A stretch of 7,157 bases of DNA from an uncultured Pseudomonadota bacterium (GCA_937891875.1 CALATR010001056.1:1-7157); one strand, 5' to 3'; positions 1 to 6,881 are shown, numbered from the stretch's first letter. Notes: generated by a model not told the origin, from the sequence alone. Program-made: numbers and translations.

Positions 1-498
1 CCAGAGCGTTCCATCCGGTGCGGACACAGCCGACTGGCGCGAAACCACTCGGACGATCCGTTTGTACGTCTCGTCGCGGTACCACTTCCTTCCACCTGGA
101 GCCGTGAGGAGCTCTGGATCATCGGGACGCTCCAGCTCCCAGTCGAAGACGAGGTGCGGGGAGGTGCCGTCGTACTCGCCGTCGAACGGACCGAAGTTCA
201 CGATCTCGATGCCTAGCATGTGCTCGTTGAGCGCCTCGACCCCCGCCCAGGTGCTTGGGCCCGCGTGGTAGCAGCGATGCCTGAGATCGACGTGCTGGTA
301 GGCGGTGCCGTCGCGCTCGACGGAAGCATGCGTCGACAGATCTCTCCTCTCCAACACCTGAAGCGTCGCCAAGCTCGTGCCCGTCGCTGCGAAGTGCAGG
401 ACGATCCCCCAAGGAGGTTGGTCCCACCCGCGGCTCCAACGCCGCGCGCCAGACGCTGAGAACTCGGCGATGGGCATCGCCCGAACGATGAGGTTCAT
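1..498 (-). CDS. N-acetylmuramoyl-L-alanine amidase (Amidase_2/PGRP family), 3' end beyond window
   Basis: The gene probably encodes a zinc amidase that cuts the bond between N-acetylmuramic acid and L-alanine in peptidoglycan. The 166 visible residues follow the Amidase_2 pattern: GIVLHFAATG at 31-40 carries the likely first zinc ligand H35, STHASVERDGTAYQHVD follows at 55-71 (family form SAHYxVxxDGxxYQ), then CYHAGPSTW at 76-84 and a GIEIVNFG stretch at 96-103. The other two zinc ligands expected near the C-terminus lie past the window edge, so catalytic competence cannot be judged. I chose the ATG at 496-498 because a GGGGGA tract lies 4 bases upstream and because family members start just before this region. 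No signal peptide is visible, so the enzyme may be cytoplasmic (recycling), released by lysis, or exported another way. It diverges from the two-gene operon to its right. The family call rests on motifs read by eye. Confidence 0.8.
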   Translation of the reverse strand, partial: MNLIVRAMPIAEFSASGARRWSRGWDQPPWGIVLHFAATGTSLATLQVLERRDLSTHASVERDGTAYQHVDLRHRCYHAGPSTWAGVEALNEHMLGIEIVNFGPFDGEYDGTSPHLVFDWELERPDDPELLTAPGGRKWYRDETYKRIVRVVSRQSAVSAPDGTLW

Positions 499-618
499 CC
501 TGTCCCCCAAGACCCAGTCAGTGGACACTGGGATGGTACCCTCGTCGATGGCACTTCGTGCCGCGTTTGGCGGACGTGGGGGCCGCAGACGCTTCACGCT
601 GGAACGGCTGCTGGTACG
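499..618. promoter_or_regulatory. Divergent intergenic region between amidase and the membrane-protein operon
   Basis: These 120 bases separate the start of the minus-strand amidase from the start of the plus-strand operon, so they should hold both promoters. I see no convincing -35/-10 pair, which is common in GC-rich genomes. Two small dyads stand out: the one at 513-532, described separately, and GGCAC-TTC-GTGCC at 550-562. A shared regulator of both directions is possible but is inference only. Confidence 0.45.
513..532. repeat. Operator-like inverted repeat upstream of the amidase
   Basis: CCCAGT at 513-518 pairs with ACTGGG at 527-532, and the overlapping CAGTG-GA-CACTG at 519-530 is itself a perfect dyad. 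The element sits 15 bases upstream of the amidase ATG, where a repressor could block transcription or an mRNA hairpin could form next to the ribosome binding site. No known operator is recognised. Confidence 0.4.
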
Positions 619-2202
619 ATGATCCGTGGAGGGGCGTTGGCCATAATCCCGCAGGCGATCCGTCAATGGGGTGCTCGGTTCGGGCTCTGGTCCTGGAACG
701 CATCGAGCGTTGAAGTGTTGCCAGCCGAGTTCGTCCGGATCTGTTCGGGGGAAGCGACGATCTCGTTGTGCTCTGATGCGGGTGCAGCGCTGGGATCGTT
801 CGACTTCGCACCATCCACCGTCTGGTCAGGGCCCCATGCGACGGCGCCGGATTGGGCGAAGCCTTGGCTCGCCGAGGCGGCCATCGCAGGACTCCCCTTG
901 GACGGCGACCTGACCGTGGAGCACATGTCCTTCGAGGGCACGGCCATTCAGACTTCCCTCGCCGGACGGGGCGTGCGCCTGGTCGAGTTTGGCGGTGTGC
1001 TGACGACCAGCACCGGCGCGGAGCGTCTGCTGCGGACCCGGGCGAGATTGGCGGGACTGGCTGGCATCGCGGCCACCGCATGGGGAGCCCTGGCGCTGGT
1101 CAGCTTCGCCGCCCGTCACCCGTACTTTGCGGCGTCGTGGTCAGCAGCCCTGCTTCTCCTCATCGGTGCCGCACTGCCCGTGCTGGCCATCGCCGTGACA
1201 GCGGCATCACTGGGGCCGGGCTCCATCCGGCGCCGCGTGGCCCTTGGAGCTCCTCCCGCGGCTGCTCTCGTGCTCCTGATCCTGGGCCAGGCAGGCGTGG
1301 CTGGGACGTCCGGCCCGTCCGTTTCCGAAGCCACGGCGTTGTTCAGCGGCGGCGAGGCGCACGAAGCCGAGCGCATCGCCGCCGCCGCGATGGATCTCGG
1401 CATCGATGCCGACGCAGCCGGAGCGCTTCTCGACCGAATCCACATCGCGGACCTACAGGCCTCGAACGCCCTCACCGTCCGGTCCGCCTACGAGGCGACC
1501 CGATGGCACACGCCAGCCGGAGATCTTCAGGCGCGACAGCGGGTGGCTGACGTCACACTCGAAGAAGCGGTGAAGGCCCTGGACTCTGGAAGCCTGAGGT
1601 CGGTTCGCGCAGCCCTCCATCGGGTTCCGGAGTTCACCGGCAAGGACCCTCGCCTGCGCCTCGTGCTTGCTGGCGCATCACTGCTTGAAGCAGACGAATG
1701 CTTGGAGCACCAGAACGCGCACTGCACGTTCCTGCGGCTGATCGAGGCGGAGTCGTTCGGAGCCTCTGCGGACGAGGTGAAGGCCCGGCGGGATGCGTCC
1801 CACGAACAGGTCCAAGCGGCGATGGCAGAGCCCTGGAGCGTGGTCAGGGGGCAGAGGCACTCTTTGGAAGACCGGAACGAGGCCTGCGAGCGCCTGTCTC
1901 CGCTGCTTCCGGCCGCAGCCCTGTTCGCCGAGGGCGTGACACCTGCGCCAACCCAGGTCCTGACCTCGTGTGCGGACCTCCGCCGCCGGCTCGACGACAA
2001 GCTCGCCAGAGAGAAGGCCGCAGCCGAGCGGGCCGCAGCCAAGGAGCGGGAGGCGCAAGCTGCTCGGGACCGGGCGCGGCGATGGTCCATGGCCCCGCTG
2101 CGGTGCCGGGACGGCTCCTACTCACCGACGTGCACGTGTGGTGGTGGCTCAAGACGGGGTTGCTGCTCGCGGCATGGCGGCGTTGCAGGCTGCTCGCAAT
2201 AG
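619..2202 (+). CDS. Membrane protein with Cys-rich DUF3761-like C-terminus
   Basis: I do not recognise the whole protein. Its 527 residues fall into four parts. Residues 1-140 are a soluble region without a family I can name. Three hydrophobic segments follow at about 144-166, 172-197 and 205-231. Residues 235-450 form a mostly helical, acidic region. A charged Ala/Arg/Glu-rich, coiled-coil-like stretch (452-489) leads into a Cys/His-rich end. That end reads CRDGSYSPTCTC at 496-507 then RGCCSRHGGVAGC at 513-525, and it resembles the DUF3761 pattern (C-DGtyS...RGtCShHGGV). The six cysteines suggest metal binding or disulphides. The start is uncertain: ATG 619 has no clear ribosome site, whereas in-frame TTG 637 has GGAGG four bases upstream and would shorten the protein by six residues. 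It is the first gene of an operon with the DUF4236 gene ten bases downstream. Confidence 0.8.
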   Translation: MIRGGALAIIPQAIRQWGARFGLWSWNASSVEVLPAEFVRICSGEATISLCSDAGAALGSFDFAPSTVWSGPHATAPDWAKPWLAEAAIAGLPLDGDLTVEHMSFEGTAIQTSLAGRGVRLVEFGGVLTTSTGAERLLRTRARLAGLAGIAATAWGALALVSFAARHPYFAASWSAALLLLIGAALPVLAIAVTAASLGPGSIRRRVALGAPPAAALVLLILGQAGVAGTSGPSVSEATALFSGGEAHEAERIAAAAMDLGIDADAAGALLDRIHIADLQASNALTVRSAYEATRWHTPAGDLQARQRVADVTLEEAVKALDSGSLRSVRAALHRVPEFTGKDPRLRLVLAGASLLEADECLEHQNAHCTFLRLIEAESFGASADEVKARRDASHEQVQAAMAEPWSVVRGQRHSLEDRNEACERLSPLLPAAALFAEGVTPAPTQVLTSCADLRRRLDDKLAREKAAAERAAAKEREAQAARDRARRWSMAPLRCRDGSYSPTCTCGGGSRRGCCSRHGGVAGCSQ

Positions 2203-2207
2203 GGGGG
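2201..2207 (+). promoter_or_regulatory. Ribosome binding site of the DUF4236 gene
   Basis: The tract AGGGGGG lies five bases before ATG 2213 and overlaps the TAG stop of the upstream gene. It decides the start: the frame is open further upstream to 1970, but those codons lie inside the preceding gene and the conserved DUF4236 N-terminus begins at this ATG. Confidence 0.7.
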
Positions 2208-2212
2208 ACGAG

Positions 2213-3448
2213 ATGCGCTTCCGAAAGTCGATCAAGCTCGCTCCTGGCATCCGACTGAACGCGAGCACGCGTGGCGCCTCCGTGAGCCTCGGCGGACGAG
2301 GAGCGACGTGGAACGTGTCGCCCCGAGGCGTCCGGACGACGGTGTCCATTCCCGGGACTGGCGTGTCGTGGAGCAGGCAGTTGTCGGGCCGCGCTCGCTC
2401 TCGACCACCGTCACGGAGGGCCTCGCCACGGCCATCGGGCGCGGCGGGCCAAGCGATCATCGCCGCGGAGGACGCAGCGCTGCGCGAGGTCGTCGAGCAG
2501 TGGCGCGATACCCCTCCAATCCCCGGCCTGGGGGCATTCAAGGCGGCGTGCCAGCATCAGCCCTACGAGCATCCGGAACCGCCGCCGAGGCCGGTAGACC
2601 TCGCCCAGCTGGCCAGCAGAGAACGGTCGAAGCTCCTGGCCCAAGCCCGCCGCGATGCCAAGGCACCGAGCATCCTGGAAGCGATTGGTGTCGGGGTGGC
2701 TGTTGCGGCCGTCGGCGGGGCCGTCACGCTTCTTGCTTGGCTGGCGACCGGTTCCCCGGCGGCGCTGGTGGCTTTGACCGGTGGTGCGGTCCTCGCGAGC
2801 GCAACGGCCGGCGTGATGGTCGGCGCCGTCTCCACCGCCAGGTCCAGGGCGGCCATCGAGGCCCGGGTCGATGAGCAGCTCGCACAACGCTGGAACGAAG
2901 TCCAGGTTGCGGCGAACCGTCGCTACCTCACGATGCTGTCGCAGTTTGAGACGCGTCGTTCGGGGGAAGAGAACACCTGGAACGAAGAGGAGCGCCGCCG
3001 AGTGGCGTGGGTCCAGCGGCTGATTCGAGGAGAGCCCGACGCCGTTGAAGCGGCCCTTGAGGCTGCGCTGGAGCAGCTGGACTTCCCGTTCGAGACCGAA
3101 GCTGCGATCTCGGTCAGCTCCGACGGAGGGGCCTTCTTGCTGGTGGACCTCCCGGAGATCGAAGACGTCATCCCAGACGAGCGAACCAAGGTCCTGAAGT
3201 CAGGGGCAGTGCGGAGCGCGAAGCGATCTGCCGCCGACCGGCAGGATGCCTACGCCCGGCTGACCTGCGGGCTCGTCCTTCAGCTCGCCGCGGCGGCATT
3301 CTCCGTTAGCCCGTGGATCGGAGAGGTCCATGTCGCAGCGTACACACAGCGTCGCGTAGCCAAGACCGGAGCGCTGCGCGACGAGTACGTCATCGAGCTG
3401 GTCGCGTGTCTCAGCCCACGCTCCGTCCCCGCTCTCGTCCCAGCCTGA
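2213..3448 (+). CDS. DUF4236 domain-containing membrane protein
   Basis: The first 55 of 411 residues are a textbook DUF4236 domain: MRFRKSIKLAPGIRLN at the start, SVSLGGRGATWNVSPRG at 23-39 and TTVSIPGTGVSW at 42-53. The biochemical role of this domain is not known. A basic, Pro/Arg/Ser-rich linker (56-78) and a soluble segment follow, then two hydrophobic stretches at about 154-178 and 181-207 that could form a membrane hairpin. Residues 210-280 are helical and charged. The last part holds DLPEIEDVIPDERTKVLKSG at 312-331 and VHVAAYTQRRVAKTG at 372-386, which I recall as a C-terminal module of long DUF4236 proteins (from memory, unchecked). The ten-base spacing after the DUF3761-like gene implies co-transcription and perhaps a joint envelope complex. 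The gene ends 37 bases before the proposed transposon and appears intact. Confidence 0.88.
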   Translation: MRFRKSIKLAPGIRLNASTRGASVSLGGRGATWNVSPRGVRTTVSIPGTGVSWSRQLSGRARSRPPSRRASPRPSGAAGQAIIAAEDAALREVVEQWRDTPPIPGLGAFKAACQHQPYEHPEPPPRPVDLAQLASRERSKLLAQARRDAKAPSILEAIGVGVAVAAVGGAVTLLAWLATGSPAALVALTGGAVLASATAGVMVGAVSTARSRAAIEARVDEQLAQRWNEVQVAANRRYLTMLSQFETRRSGEENTWNEEERRRVAWVQRLIRGEPDAVEAALEAALEQLDFPFETEAAISVSSDGGAFLLVDLPEIEDVIPDERTKVLKSGAVRSAKRSAADRQDAYARLTCGLVLQLAAAAFSVSPWIGEVHVAAYTQRRVAKTGALRDEYVIELVACLSPRSVPALVPA

Positions 3449-3485
3449 ACCACCGGTGGCGACCCTGGGATCCGCCCCTCAACGC

Positions 3486-3691
3486 TGTCCCACTTGGCCA
3501 CGGTGGGACACTGCCGCCGACGACGTCCCAGCTCCTACCGACGATCTGCTCCAGCACAACATCCACACTCTGAACGACGGTGTCCCACGTGCCGCGTAGC
3601 GGCTGCGTGGGACACGCACCCCTTCGGTGTCCTACCGTGCCCGACGATCTCGTCCATCACGGGCGGGACACTCTCATCCAGGGTGTCCCGG
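3486..3691. repeat. Left-end cluster of eight TGTCCCAC-type motifs
   Basis: Eight copies of an 8-base motif occur in 206 bases: TGTCCCAC at 3486 (+), GTGGGACA at 3503 (-), the partial CGTCCCAG at 3524 (+), TGTCCCAC at 3581 (+), GTGGGACA at 3607 (-), TGTCCTAC at 3628 (+), GCGGGACA at 3663 (-) and TGTCCCGG at 3684 (+). Three inverted pairs result: 3486-3510, 3580-3615 and 3664-3690. No gene lies here. The position between the ATPase stop and the element boundary fits multiple transposase binding sites, as at Tn7 and Tn5053 ends. The dyads could also stop transcription of the two operons that converge here. Confidence 0.8.
3580..3615. repeat. 36-base hairpin-forming dyad inside the repeat cluster
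   Basis: GTGTCCCACG at 3580-3589 pairs perfectly with CGTGGGACAC at 3606-3615. Inside it GCCGC at 3591-3595 pairs with GCGGC at 3599-3603 around a three-base GTA loop, leaving only a small T/TG bulge between stems. It is the strongest dyad of the cluster. No T-run follows on either strand, so it does not look like a standard intrinsic terminator. Confidence 0.75.
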
Positions 3692-3692
3692 C

Positions 3693-4544
3693 CTACCCGA
3701 GGTGGCCGTACAGCGGGTGCGCCTTCAAGGTCCGCTTCATCGCGTTCGCGTCGATCGTGTCGGCACCACGGACCACCGCGTCGACCATCGCCTGCAGGGC
3801 GAGCTGGTTCAGCTGACGCGGGATCCCCTGCGAGGCGCTGAACAGCGCGGTGACCGCACCATCGGTGAACAGCCGCTCGGGCCCGCCGCTCCCGTGGATA
3901 TGGTGCTGGACGTAGTTGCGGGCGTCCTCCATGCCGAACGCGCGCAGCTGGTACGCGTAGCCGAAGCGCGTCCGCAGCGGCACCAGCGTCGGATCGCGCA
4001 GCGTCTCCATCAGCCGCTCGGTGCCGACGATCAGGATGCTGACGTGCTGCTCGCCGTCCAGGGCGGTCGCCGTCAGTCGGCGGACCAGGTCCAGCGTAGC
4101 GGGCCGCATCCCCTCGGCGTCGTCCATGACCAGGACCGGGTGGGCGCCCTGCTCGTCCTCGTGGCGCGCCAGGGCCTCGCGGATGTCCTCGAACTGGTCC
4201 GCCAGGTGCTGGCGCCCGCGTAGCCCCAGACGACGCCCCAGGGCCCGCAGGAAGCCCGTCGGCGTGGTCGGGATCTGCCCGAACCGGTGCACGGCGTAGC
4301 GCTCCTTCGGCAGCTCCGACACGAAGCGCCGCAGACAGATCGACTTGCCCACGCCGCTTGCGCCCGTCACCAGGCCCATGCCGCGGATCTCCAGCCACAG
4401 CGCCAGTCCGTGTCGCAGCTCGCGCTGGCTCTGGCTGTCGAACATGTCCTTGGCGTGGACGTTCTTGCGGAAGGGCAGGCCGGTGAAGCCGAAGTGCGCC
4501 TGCAGCCGACGCTTCTGCGCGATCGGAAGGGTCGGCGTGTTCAT
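3693..4544 (-). CDS. AAA+ ATPase, ExeA/TniB-like transposition partner
   Basis: This 283-residue ATPase has the layout of ExeA-family proteins found next to rve transposases. FGFTGLPF at 18-25 is the usual N-terminal signature, GASGVGKS at 61-68 is Walker A, VLVMDDAE at 137-144 is Walker B, ILIVGTERL at 170-178 is the sensor-1 strand, and IPRQLNQL at 241-248 carries a sensor-2-like Arg243. By analogy with TnsC, TniB, MuB and IstB it should bind DNA with ATP and recruit or activate the transposase at targets; this is inferred. The ATG at 4542-4544 overlaps the transposase stop as ATGA, with GGAGGT (4550-4555) five bases upstream, pointing to translational coupling. The frame is open back to 4961, but that part lies within the transposase gene and is not family-like. 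The stop is two bases from the last repeat motif. Confidence 0.93.
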   Translation of the reverse strand: MNTPTLPIAQKRRLQAHFGFTGLPFRKNVHAKDMFDSQSQRELRHGLALWLEIRGMGLVTGASGVGKSICLRRFVSELPKERYAVHRFGQIPTTPTGFLRALGRRLGLRGRQHLADQFEDIREALARHEDEQGAHPVLVMDDAEGMRPATLDLVRRLTATALDGEQHVSILIVGTERLMETLRDPTLVPLRTRFGYAYQLRAFGMEDARNYVQHHIHGSGGPERLFTDGAVTALFSASQGIPRQLNQLALQAMVDAVVRGADTIDANAMKRTLKAHPLYGHLG

Positions 4545-6121
4545 GCCGCACCTCCGGCCAGGCCCTCGCGAAGGCCGCGCAGTACCGTGTGGATGTGCGG
4601 ATCGGCCCCCAACGCCTCGACGGTGTCGGCCAGGTGGGCTTCGACGAGCTCCACGTCCAGCGGTCCGTAGCGTCCGACGAACTCGCGGATCTCGCGCTCG
4701 TCGATGACCTCGGGCTCGAGGTGGGCGGCGAACAGGTCGACAACGGCGTCCTCGTGGGCACGCTCTGCGGCGAGGGCCGCAGCGACCGCGTCTTGTGTCG
4801 GCAGGGGCTGGTGCCGCTCCACGAGCGACTGCAGGTAGTCGACCATCAGGTCGCCATCGCGATCGCTGACGTCGGAAGGGGGCTTCTCGTCGACCTTGGG
4901 CCGGCGCGTCGGGCTCACCTCGAGCGGTCGAACGCGCTCCTGGAACGCCCCGTTCAGCCACACTCCGACCTGGCCCATGTCCTCGGGATCGTAGCGGACC
5001 TCGAGCCTCTTGCGCGAAAGCTCCGGTCCCGTCTGAAAGCGGCTCCCGTGCAGCTTGAAGACGCCGGTCTTGTCGGTGGTGCGGTTCGCCCGGAACAGGA
5101 AGGCGTCGGTCAGCTGACGCTCGTCGACGATGACGATGCGGTCTGGCTCAGCACGCCAGCGGTCCCACGGCGTCTGGCCCGTCTCGCCGTGGACACGGCG
5201 GTTGTACTTCAGGTCCTTCCAGGCGTTGAAGGCTTGGTTCAGCGCGTCCAGGGTCGCGATCGGCGACGCCTTTACCTCCTCGATGAAGGCTGCTCGACAC
5301 AGGCGGTTGAACGCCTCGATCTTGCCGTGCCCTTCGGGCCGGCGAGGGGGCGTGTAGATCGGTCGCTGGTTGCTCAGGACGGCGACGATCTGCTTCATGT
5401 GGTGGCTGCGGTAGGGGCCGCCGTTGTCGTAGTAGACGCGCTTGGGCAGGCCGCAGCGGCGTAGGGCCTCGCGGAACGTCAGCTCCAGGGTGGGCAGGTC
5501 GGACCGGAAGGACCACCGACCCGCGAGCATCAGCCGGGAGTGGTCGTCCAACCAGGCATGCAGCCAGGCACGACGCTGCTTGCCGGGGCGTTCGGGATCG
5601 GGCAGGTAGGGGCCAGCCAGCATGTCGGACTGCCAGAGGTCGTTCGGAAAGGCCGCTTCGAAGCGGTCCAGATCCGCGGTCGAGGCCTCGGCCTTCTTGC
5701 GGCCCGACAGGCCGCGGGCCTGCAGCACCCGGTGCACCGTCGACCGCTTCAGCAGACCGCGGTCGACCAGGTCGGTCTCCTCGGCGATCTCGATGATGCG
5801 GTCGACGGAGCGGGCCGGGACGTCGCGCTTGAGGCGACACAGGACGTCCTGCACGCTCTGGTCGAGGACCTGGACGCCCGGCGTCGGGCGTCGCGCATCC
5901 TCGAGGGCGGGCAGTCCACCGCGGCGGAAGGCGCGGATCCACCCGCGCAGCGTCTCTGCGGCGAAGCGGACCTCTCGGCCATCGGGCAGCGTCCAGGCGC
6001 GGCTCGCGAGCTCCTTCAGCAGGGCGCCTCGCTGGCCGCGCGGCGGGTCCATCGCCAGGTAGGCGCTGATGATCTGGTAGCGCAGAAGCGCCATCTCGGA
6101 GGGGGGACGGGTCTGTGGCAC
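4541..6121 (-). CDS. DDE transposase, rve integrase core (IS481/Mu-TniA-like)
   Basis: The 526-residue protein is the probable strand-transfer enzyme. Residues 1-140 are helical DNA-binding segments with helix-turn-helix character (TLRGWIRAFRRGGLPALED at 57-75; SVDRII and STVHRVLQARGL at 105-138). The catalytic core has D166 in LWQSDMLAGPY, D232 in VYYDNGGPYRS and E269 in PEGHGKIEAFNR, a DDE triad with 36 residues between the last two. YNRRVHGETGQTPWDRW at 306-322 closes the core, and residues about 350-395 look like a Mu-C-type beta barrel. A tail rich in acidic residues (411-526) may touch the ATPase. I prefer GTG 6121 because AGGAGG (6126-6131) lies four bases upstream; ATG 6094, nine codons later, has no such site. 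The triad is intact, so activity is plausible. Confidence 0.93.
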   Translation of the reverse strand: MPQTRPPSEMALLRYQIISAYLAMDPPRGQRGALLKELASRAWTLPDGREVRFAAETLRGWIRAFRRGGLPALEDARRPTPGVQVLDQSVQDVLCRLKRDVPARSVDRIIEIAEETDLVDRGLLKRSTVHRVLQARGLSGRKKAEASTADLDRFEAAFPNDLWQSDMLAGPYLPDPERPGKQRRAWLHAWLDDHSRLMLAGRWSFRSDLPTLELTFREALRRCGLPKRVYYDNGGPYRSHHMKQIVAVLSNQRPIYTPPRRPEGHGKIEAFNRLCRAAFIEEVKASPIATLDALNQAFNAWKDLKYNRRVHGETGQTPWDRWRAEPDRIVIVDERQLTDAFLFRANRTTDKTGVFKLHGSRFQTGPELSRKRLEVRYDPEDMGQVGVWLNGAFQERVRPLEVSPTRRPKVDEKPPSDVSDRDGDLMVDYLQSLVERHQPLPTQDAVAAALAAERAHEDAVVDLFAAHLEPEVIDEREIREFVGRYGPLDVELVEAHLADTVEALGADPHIHTVLRGLREGLAGGAA

Positions 6122-6125
6122 GGAG

Positions 6126-6131
6126 CCTCCT
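6126..6131 (-). promoter_or_regulatory. Ribosome binding site deciding the transposase GTG start
   Basis: AGGAGG on the minus strand lies four bases before GTG 6121. The alternative ATG at 6092-6094 is preceded by a pyrimidine-rich tract with no Shine-Dalgarno match, so the GTG is the better start. Confidence 0.6.
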
Positions 6132-6196
6132 GGGTGGAGGCGTAGGGTCGATCCTGCCGCTGACGGGATCGACGACACCGTCTGTGGGAAGGCGAT

Positions 6197-6232
6197 CGAG
6201 CTGCGGCCCCGACAAGACCCGGCCGCAGCTCG
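6197..6232 (-). repeat. Perfect 12-bp stem hairpin between accessory gene and transposase gene
   Basis: CGAGCTGCGGCC at 6197-6208 pairs with GGCCGCAGCTCG at 6221-6232 around a 12-base loop. It lies in the 134-base gap between the accessory gene stop and the transposase start. No T-run follows in the direction of transcription, so it may be an attenuator, an RNA processing site or a weak terminator that lowers transposase output. Confidence 0.55.
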
Positions 6233-6255
6233 CCGGCGCCACCGATCGACGGTGG

Positions 6256-6864
6256 TCAAGAAGGGAGCTGCGCTGGGGACTTCCGGGGCCACCTCCATCG
6301 AGCCACGACCAGGAGAGAGCGAACCGGGATATGCAGGGCAAGCGCGACGTTTTTCAGGATCCAGGCGACATCTCGGAGCCTGCAAGCGTGAGATGAGTCT
6401 CCTTCGGTCCTTCTTCGCCGCACTGCTCCCGGCGGGGGAATTCCCCCCGTCGGGAGCAGATCTTCCAGGGGTCGTGGCTCGACGTGTCGGATGATGTGGA
6501 GGCGGCTCTGCTGCAGCCAGTCGTCGGCGTGGGGCGCGAGATGGGCGCGCCAGCGCTGCACCGTGCGGCGGCTCGGGCGCTCGGAGTTGTCCCAAGGCCA
6601 GCTGATCCCGTGCAGGCCGACGTCGCCGAGGAGCCAGACGCCGAAGATGAGGACAACGACGTCCAGGCCGAAGGGGCTGCCGGGGATGTCGTAGACGGGG
6701 CGATCGTGGACGGTGCGGCCGGTGGCGACGTGCAGCCAGCGCTGCTTGAGGAGGAGGACGAGCTCGAGACGGTCGTCGAGGATCGTCAGGATCAGCTTGG
6801 GCGTCGTGCCGTGGGCGTGCCAGCCGGGGGCGGGACGGCTGCCGCGGTGGGGGACCGTGAGCAT
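6256..6864 (-). CDS. Transposon accessory protein, possible HTH, function unknown
   Basis: I cannot assign a function to this 202-residue protein. It is the first gene of the transposon operon, starting 113 bases inside the element end. HGTTPKLILTILDDRLELVLLLKQRW at about 18-43 and a hydrophobic stretch VVVLIFGVWLLG at 69-80 precede SRRTVQRWRAHL at 98-109, which looks like a helix-turn-helix recognition segment. IS481-like/ExeA elements often have such a small gene in front, as I recall it, so it may bind DNA to choose the target or repress the operon; TniQ/TnsD similarity is not visible. No ribosome site precedes ATG 6864, and the frame is open upstream to 6951 without another ATG or GTG. 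The last 55 residues, after a large palindrome in the DNA, are basic and irregular, so a frameshifted C-terminus is possible. Confidence 0.6.
   Translation of the reverse strand: MLTVPHRGSRPAPGWHAHGTTPKLILTILDDRLELVLLLKQRWLHVATGRTVHDRPVYDIPGSPFGLDVVVLIFGVWLLGDVGLHGISWPWDNSERPSRRTVQRWRAHLAPHADDWLQQSRLHIIRHVEPRPLEDLLPTGGIPPPGAVRRRRTEGDSSHACRLRDVAWILKNVALALHIPVRSLLVVARWRWPRKSPAQLPS
6423..6459. repeat. 37-base near-perfect palindrome within the accessory gene
   Basis: The left arm CTGCTCCCGGCGGGGG at 6423-6438 pairs with the right arm ending CGGGAGCAG at 6459, giving a 16-bp stem with one G-T wobble and a short AATTC centre. It falls over codons 136-148 of the accessory gene. A stem this long is unusual inside a coding region and could pause transcription or translation. 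No T-run follows on the minus strand. Confidence 0.75.
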
Positions 6865-6881
6865 CGAGACGACGGGTAGCC

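Noticed and set aside
119..439. 106-residue minus-strand frame at the left
   Set aside because: The amidase frame overlaps it and carries clear Amidase_2 motifs; this one is an Arg-rich shadow.
501..508. TGTCCCCC as a further copy of the transposon motif marking a more distant left end
   Set aside because: It lacks the AC ending and stands alone; the G-rich complement is better explained as the amidase ribosome site.
852..1550. 232-residue plus-strand frame inside the first membrane-protein gene
   Set aside because: It is an Arg/Gly/Pro-rich shadow of the 619-2202 gene in another frame.
3449..3485. Intrinsic terminator after the DUF4236 gene
   Set aside because: Only the short palindrome CCACCGGTGG is present and no T-run follows.
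3486..3691. CRISPR array
   Set aside because: The repeats are only 8 bases, occur in both orientations and have irregular spacing, and no cas gene is present.
3535..4761. Long 408-residue minus-strand frame over the ATPase gene
   Set aside because: Its composition is Arg/Pro/Ala/Gly-rich without motifs, while the overlapping frame has Walker A, Walker B and a ribosome site.
4589..5464. 291-residue plus-strand frame antisense to the transposase
   Set aside because: It mirrors the codon pattern of the transposase, as usual in GC-rich DNA, and shows no family features.
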